Source: Salinibaculum rarum (GTDB taxonomy: Archaea > Halobacteriota > Halobacteria > Halobacteriales > Haloarculaceae). Taken from it: a stretch of DNA of 64,000 bases. Below the pieces are notes generated by a model that worked only from the letters and a program-made list of their open reading frames with translations, was not told the origin of the DNA and made no database searches. The stretch lies in NCBI RefSeq assembly GCF_030505615.1, contig NZ_CP129994.1, positions 186,001-250,000 of the forward strand. Reading direction: 5' to 3'. Below, in pieces: positions 60,606 to 64,000 of the stretch. Position 1 is the stretch's first letter. Each line of letters begins with the position of its first letter. The position numbers and the translations under genes were made by a program.

Positions 60606-61832
60606 CTAGTCACCGAACGTGGACTGCTTGGACATTCCAGTTGCAGTTGTTGTCTTCTCCAGCACCGGCTCGATCTCGATGCTTTTTGTTGGTTGTTCTC
60701 CGACTGGGAGTGCAAACCGGAGATAATCTTCCACATCTGCGCGGTTACTCATCCCTGGTTCATCCAGAAGCATCCGGAGTAACTCCTCAGGTGGGTCAGT
60801 TGCAGACACCTCAGAAAGCTCTTGTTCTGGAATTTGACTAAACCCAGCGTTGTATCGAACACGTTGGATGTGCCCATCAGCAATCGCATCCAATTCTCTC
60901 ATCGATACTGGGTATTCACACGCTCGGCACTGGTAGAGACCACCGTCAGACCCAGGGTCAAACCCTGCGGCTTCCGTTGCTTTCATCAGATTTGTGCACC
61001 CACAATGTGGACACCGACGGTCTTCTTGCGGGCCCACAGCACGAATGTCGTAGGAGTCGGCTGCTTGGTCTTCAACGACCTCAATTCGATAGGCGATTTC
61101 CGCCTCGACCGCCTCTTTGAGTGATGCTGGGTCTGGTGCGTACTCTGGTGCGTACTCACGTGTAGTGAATGTTTGCGAGAGATATTTCGCCGCCTCGGGC
61201 GATGAATGCACTGAATACAGAGTTGCATAACTCACAGAGGGTGTCCCCATCGCGTATCGATCAGTGTCTTGCCGAAAACGAATCGCATCAATCGATGTTT
61301 GGTCATTCGTTTCGACCCACCACGCGTTGAAGAGGATGTTCCCATCGGGCTTCGTGATGCGTACAAGTTCGTCGAACAGGGTTTCTTTGGCGTGGGTGCT
61401 CAACTCTTTCCATGGCGGGTCACAGATTGTCCAGTCGAATGAATCCGACGTGAATGGCAGTCCGCGTTCGCTGAAGACATCAGCGAATACCATATCACCA
61501 GTTTTGATGTGGTCACTAAGTTTGTGGTCGCGCGGGTTGTCTGCCGTGTAGAGCTCTTGAACGACATCACGGCCTGTGTAGTCGTCAGTTAGCACACCAC
61601 TGAGGGCATTGCGAGCTTCCTCGAGATCGGTGTTGTTGTCATCCTGCATGAGATCGATGATGTCCAGTGGGGACATGACATCGACGCGGATGTCGCCAAT
61701 CGGGGATAAGCCAGCGCAGATGTTGATAGTGTCTGCATCGTTCGGGATGAGGGATGCAACCCATGACTCGAACGATTCTGTCCATCGCCAAGAACTTGTG
61801 AATTCGTGCTCGTCTTTACGTGGTGTCGTCAT
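60606..61832 (-). CDS. Amino-methyltransferase with zinc ribbon
   Basis: 408 residues. A Rossmann-like AdoMet domain has INICAGLSPIGDIRVDV as a divergent glycine loop and the catalytic WTICDPPWKEL (DPPW at 138-141), typical of N6-adenine or N4-cytosine DNA methyltransferases. A zinc ribbon (RCPHCGCTNL ... YQCRACEYP) forms part of the C-terminal half. The last residues are KQSTFGD. Its ATG overlaps the stop of the upstream gene by four nt, and that product looks like an inactive methyltransferase, so a catalytic/non-catalytic pair is likely. Recognition sequence unknown. Confidence 0.85.
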   Translation of the reverse strand: MTTPRKDEHEFTSSWRWTESFESWVASLIPNDADTINICAGLSPIGDIRVDVMSPLDIIDLMQDDNNTDLEEARNALSGVLTDDYTGRDVVQELYTADNPRDHKLSDHIKTGDMVFADVFSERGLPFTSDSFDWTICDPPWKELSTHAKETLFDELVRITKPDGNILFNAWWVETNDQTSIDAIRFRQDTDRYAMGTPSVSYATLYSVHSSPEAAKYLSQTFTTREYAPEYAPDPASLKEAVEAEIAYRIEVVEDQAADSYDIRAVGPQEDRRCPHCGCTNLMKATEAAGFDPGSDGGLYQCRACEYPVSMRELDAIADGHIQRVRYNAGFSQIPEQELSEVSATDPPEELLRMLLDEPGMSNRADVEDYLRFALPVGEQPTKSIEIEPVLEKTTTATGMSKQSTFGD

Positions 61833-62362
61833 GCTGTCTCACCACTAGTGAACGCAGTGAGTGTGTGACATTCACGATTTTCTTCGGGAGTAGCATTCCT
61901 CGTGTCTCCTTGTTCAGTTACGGTGAAGACAGCACCAACGTTAGGTTCATCAGGGGTACTCCAGTTCATTGCGTAGAGTGTGTCCAGCGTGACAGCGTTG
62001 CTGTGCACGAGGTAGTTTGGAGACCGATAGATGATTGTCCCGGTTTTCTTGGTGATACTGGTTGCTTCATAGAATGGTGTGTGACGTTGTAAGACGCCGC
62101 GTGAGGGATTGTAGTGAATTGTTGTGTCGAATTTGTCCGGTGTGAACGGGGTGTTGTCTTGAGTGTCTGTGTAAAGCGTGAGATTGGAAGGCGTCTCATT
62201 GAGTTCTGCAATGAGTTCGTCTTTCAACGGAGTTGCGATGGTGCCATTTGGTGCAATAATGAGGATGTCCTCGGTTGGAGTGCAATGCTCAGCAGCAAGC
62301 GCACCTAAGGATTCGTGCCAGAGGTGTGTGTCTGTGAATGTGTGAAGTGGTGAATCAAGCAT
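61829..62362 (-). CDS. Probable non-catalytic methyltransferase subunit
   Basis: 177 residues. The order IIAPNGTIATPL (a degenerate AdoMet loop), FDTTIHYNPSRG where catalytic enzymes have DPPW, then TGTIIYRSPNYLV parallels the neighbouring methyltransferase. The catalytic acidic residue is replaced (NPSR), so activity is unlikely. Translational overlap with the active enzyme points to a heterodimer in which this subunit positions the substrate. The same degenerate arrangement is fused into one chain in the protein at 43532. Confidence 0.65.
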   Translation of the reverse strand: MLDSPLHTFTDTHLWHESLGALAAEHCTPTEDILIIAPNGTIATPLKDELIAELNETPSNLTLYTDTQDNTPFTPDKFDTTIHYNPSRGVLQRHTPFYEATSITKKTGTIIYRSPNYLVHSNAVTLDTLYAMNWSTPDEPNVGAVFTVTEQGDTRNATPEENRECHTLTAFTSGETA

Positions 62363-62407
62363 GGGTGGTCAGTGGTTTGCGGTGGGTGTTCGACGAGGCA
62401 TTGGCGC

Positions 62408-62439
62408 GCCGCGCCACCAATTGTCTTTGCGGGCGCGGC
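62408..62439 (-). promoter_or_regulatory. Leader stem-loop of the methyltransferase pair
   Basis: Arms of 8 bp (62408-62415, 62432-62439), 16-nt loop; 45 nt before the ATG at 62362. Confidence 0.65.
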
Positions 62440-62474
62440 ACACTCCTACTGCGGTCACGATGCAATTCACCGTG

Positions 62475-63143
62475 TCAAAACATGTCTAACCCAGTTTGCC
62501 CACTACCACTATTTTCGGCGCTGTTACCTGTTTCGTCACCAGTTGTTGCTACCGCAGCGTCTTTCCAGAATACCTTCGGTACATCAAAATCACGATCTGC
62601 TGCATCGTATAATTCCGACACAAAATGCTTGTCCAGATCCTGTTTAATGTCTTCTCGCAGTGATTCTGCTAATTCACGGTGACGGTCTGTTACAACTTTC
62701 GACCCATGTTCCGTAACGTGTTCTTCCAGTCCGCCATTCACGATTTGTGGATTGTCTTCTTCCAGATCCAGCGGTTCATCAGTTGCCGGCAATCCCGGAT
62801 AGAACCCATAGGAATCCGGTAACATCTCATCACTGTCCATGCCCATCGACTCAAGGAACTGTGTGAACGCGTATTCGTAAATCCCCACGAACTCAGCATT
62901 AATCGCCGCAGCATCCATCGATGCTGTGAAACAATATGCAACAACTTCACCCCACGTTGCCTTCGGAATCGGTTCATCTAATGGATACTCGTCAATTAGT
63001 GCACGGCGCGCTTCATAGATATCCTCTTCACTTGGTGTTGAATCCCCATCGAACCACTCCATCGTTCGTTCGTGCAGAATAATCGGGTCATTTACTGCTC
63101 GAAACTCTTTAACAGTCTGAATTTTGCTGGCATTAACGTTCAT
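62475..63143 (-). CDS. Unrecognised protein ending in a PCNA-interacting peptide
   Basis: 222 residues, acidic and helical, with ATWGEVVAYCFTASMDAAAI and a FVGIYEYAFTQFLESMG segment. The C-terminus GQTGLDMF is a textbook PIP peptide (Q-x-x-L-x-x-F) after a flexible Gly/Ser linker, so it should bind a sliding clamp. The rest matches no family. Unlike most minus-strand genes it has a TATA box 22 nt before the ATG and no stem-loop, indicating a leaderless transcript. A small clamp-tethered replication accessory factor is the likely role. Confidence 0.75.
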   Translation of the reverse strand: MNVNASKIQTVKEFRAVNDPIILHERTMEWFDGDSTPSEEDIYEARRALIDEYPLDEPIPKATWGEVVAYCFTASMDAAAINAEFVGIYEYAFTQFLESMGMDSDEMLPDSYGFYPGLPATDEPLDLEEDNPQIVNGGLEEHVTEHGSKVVTDRHRELAESLREDIKQDLDKHFVSELYDAADRDFDVPKVFWKDAAVATTGDETGNSAENSGSGQTGLDMF

Positions 63144-63160
63144 ATCTGACTTTCTGCGGT

Positions 63161-63168
63161 ATTATAAT
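63161..63168 (-). promoter_or_regulatory. TATA box for the gene at 62475
   Basis: In minus-strand sense TTATAAT lies about 22 nt before the ATG at 63143. Confidence 0.55.
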
Positions 63169-63205
63169 TCGTTGTTTTCGTAGTGTTATAGCTCTCTCCT
63201 GCGGT

Positions 63206-63376
63206 TTACACGTGATGAGTGATTGAATGCCCACGACTGAAGTCGTGGGAGGACGTCAATTGTGTGACGAGTTTATGAACTTGTCCGTCATCAAGAGGTG
63301 CATGTTCCTCGAACACGCCTCTGATGAATTCATCGTACGCTTTTTGCGAGTTGAAGTGAGTATTCCCGTATTTCAT
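63206..63376 (-). pseudogene. Small gene truncated by an insertion-element end
   Basis: 56 codons from the ATG at 63376 (MKYGNTHFNSQKAYDEFIRG). The first about 40 residues look like the start of a normal acidic protein. The remainder (TSSHDFSRGHSITHHV) is translation of the insertion-element end at 63230-63258, so the original C-terminus is lost. The promoter-proximal stem-loop is intact 40 nt upstream. Confidence 0.5.
63230..63258 (+). mobile_element. IS200/IS605-type right-end relic
   Basis: A perfect 9-bp hairpin (CCCACGACT GA AGTCGTGGG) followed by AGGACGTCA, the same unit as at 17364-17390. It interrupts the small gene on the opposite strand. No tnpB or tnpA adjoins it. Confidence 0.55.
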
Positions 63377-63417
63377 TGTTAGATGTGTTGAGTTGCAGCG
63401 CCCGGGATGGTAGGCGA

Positions 63418-63458
63418 CGGGACTGCGCGCTCTGTTTCTCATCACGCGCGCAGTCCCG
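63418..63458 (-). promoter_or_regulatory. Leader stem-loop of the truncated gene at 63206
   Basis: Arms of about 13 bp (63418-63430, 63446-63458), 15-nt loop ending AACAGA in mRNA sense; about 40 nt before the ATG. Edge positions may be off by one. Confidence 0.7.
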
Positions 63459-63519
63459 ATGACCGTTTGGAGGGACCATTGAGTGACCTCGTAGTTCAAA
63501 CTAGGTAGCGAGGCGGATT

Positions 63520-63541
63520 CCCCGCCCCACCGTGGGCGGGG
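63520..63541 (-). terminator. GC-rich hairpin after the gene at 63549
   Basis: CCCCGCCC (63520-63527) pairs with 63534-63541 around six nt, starting eight nt after the stop codon. It may be a terminator, or another insertion-element end, since CAGTTGAC follows as in similar haloarchaeal termini. Confidence 0.4.
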
Positions 63542-63548
63542 CAGTTGA

Positions 63549-64000
63549 CTACTTTTTCGAGTGTTCCGATTTCGTTGTTTCGGTGAGTGAGGTGGCGTCA
63601 ACGCCGACTGCTGGATCAGCTCGGTTTGCTGGGATGAATTGCCCGAGTTCTAATCGGCGTGCGAACACATCTGGTTCATCCCGAAACACACCACCGGGAG
63701 CCCCAGGGACTGCATGAATACGGTGCATTCCATTATTTGTCTCAGTTGTTGTGTCGTAAATGAGTGCATCTCCTTCCATGTTGAGTACTCCGTCGTATTC
63801 GCAGACCGGGAAGATTCCCTCCAGTGTGTTCACAGAGAGGATTTCTGAGTCAGCACCAGCAGTGATTGACTCAACGACACATGAGTCCCCACCGTAGGTT
63901 TGTTTGAATCGGTCGTTTGCGACTCGTGGCGAATTAACCGCGAAGTGCGCACTCGTCGGTGGGTGTTCTGCGATATCCCAGTCGAGACGTTGTGGCGGTC
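63549..64000 (-). CDS. Element-specific protein (partial), paralogue of the gene at 39531
   Basis: The frame stays open to the right edge of the window, so the N-terminus is missing; about 150 residues are visible. Collinear matches with 39531-40325 include YGGDSCVVESITAG, NTLEGIFPVCEYDGVLNM and FARRLELGQFIPANRADP, then a divergent Thr/Ser/Lys tail. Shared Gly and Glu positions suggest the same fold. No cellular family recognised. Confidence 0.7.
   Translation of the reverse strand, partial: PPQRLDWDIAEHPPTSAHFAVNSPRVANDRFKQTYGGDSCVVESITAGADSEILSVNTLEGIFPVCEYDGVLNMEGDALIYDTTTETNNGMHRIHAVPGAPGGVFRDEPDVFARRLELGQFIPANRADPAVGVDATSLTETTKSEHSKK

Noticed and set aside
1780..63458. Reading the recurring stem-loops as transcription terminators
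   Set aside because: Several lie between divergent genes with no minus-strand gene upstream, none has a consistent T-run, and all sit at a regular distance before a minus-strand start codon.
1..64000. tRNA genes
   Set aside because: Sequences resembling the T-loop GTTCRAN occur but none is followed or preceded by a paired acceptor stem and anticodon arm.
1..64000. CRISPR array
   Set aside because: The recurrent GC-rich inverted repeats have different sequences, irregular spacing of kilobases and no spacers; the Cas4-like domain at 7238 belongs to a Dna2-type fusion.
1..64000. Replication origin
   Set aside because: I saw no cluster of ORB-like or iterated repeats beside an Orc1/Cdc6 or Rep gene, and no such gene is in the window.

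Overview
The window looks like part of a large, replication-rich mobile genome of a haloarchaeon, most likely a head-tailed virus and less likely a virus-derived plasmid. The proteins are strongly acidic and rich in Asp, Glu and Thr, as in salt-in halophiles. The closest recognisable families are haloarchaeal: FEN1, ThyA, PadR, UPF0058, MC1, CdrS and FtsZ2. Base composition is noticeably less GC-rich than most haloarchaeal chromosomes. There are no tRNA, rRNA or CRISPR genes, and no capsid, portal, terminase or tail gene, so virion genes, if any, lie outside this window.

Layout. 1-14013 is a minus-strand replication and dTMP block: ATP-dependent DNA ligase (cut by the window start), family B DNA polymerase, a UPF0058-like protein, a 1554-residue Cas4/Dna2-like nuclease-helicase, DHFR and a thymidylate synthase with an unusual insertion. 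14288-35205 is mixed-strand and carries host-like genes: a GIDE-type membrane protein, PadR regulator, FEN1, a STAS-like protein, class II ribonucleotide reductase, a 7TM histidine kinase, a UbiA-like enzyme, a membrane-anchored Mrr-type nuclease and a MaoC hydratase. Between them lie several ends of IS200/IS605-type elements without transposase genes. 35350-64000 is almost entirely minus-strand: a PCNA-like clamp, a DnaJ membrane protein, thymidylate kinase, many unrecognised acidic proteins, methyltransferases, a cdrS-ftsZ2 cell-division pair, a second histidine kinase, a PAPS-reductase-like protein and a tRNA-guanine-transglycosylase (DpdA-like) protein. The single plus-strand gene here encodes the chromatin protein MC1.

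The most striking feature is not a gene. At least 24 minus-strand transcription units are preceded by a stem-loop whose arms (8-15 bp, mostly very GC-rich) differ completely in sequence from copy to copy yet remain complementary. The loop is usually 13-19 nt and tends to end in RTGA or TGCA next to the second arm (mRNA sense). The start codon usually follows 24-83 nt later, often as AACTATG or AACCATG. Plus-strand genes and the host-like minus-strand genes lack it and instead have a TATA box about 25-30 nt before the ATG. This separates a hairpin-led element regulon from conventional leaderless genes.

How it fits together. PolB, a divergent PCNA-like clamp, FEN1, ligase and the Dna2-like enzyme form an elongation and Okazaki-maturation set. 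Several proteins of unknown function end or begin with PCNA-interacting (PIP-like) peptides, which suggests they work at the fork. RNR, DHFR, ThyA and Tmk supply dNTPs. Methyltransferases, the DpdA-like protein and possibly the PAPS-reductase-like protein suggest modified DNA. CdrS-FtsZ2, the kinases and PadR are candidates for control of the host cell cycle and signalling.
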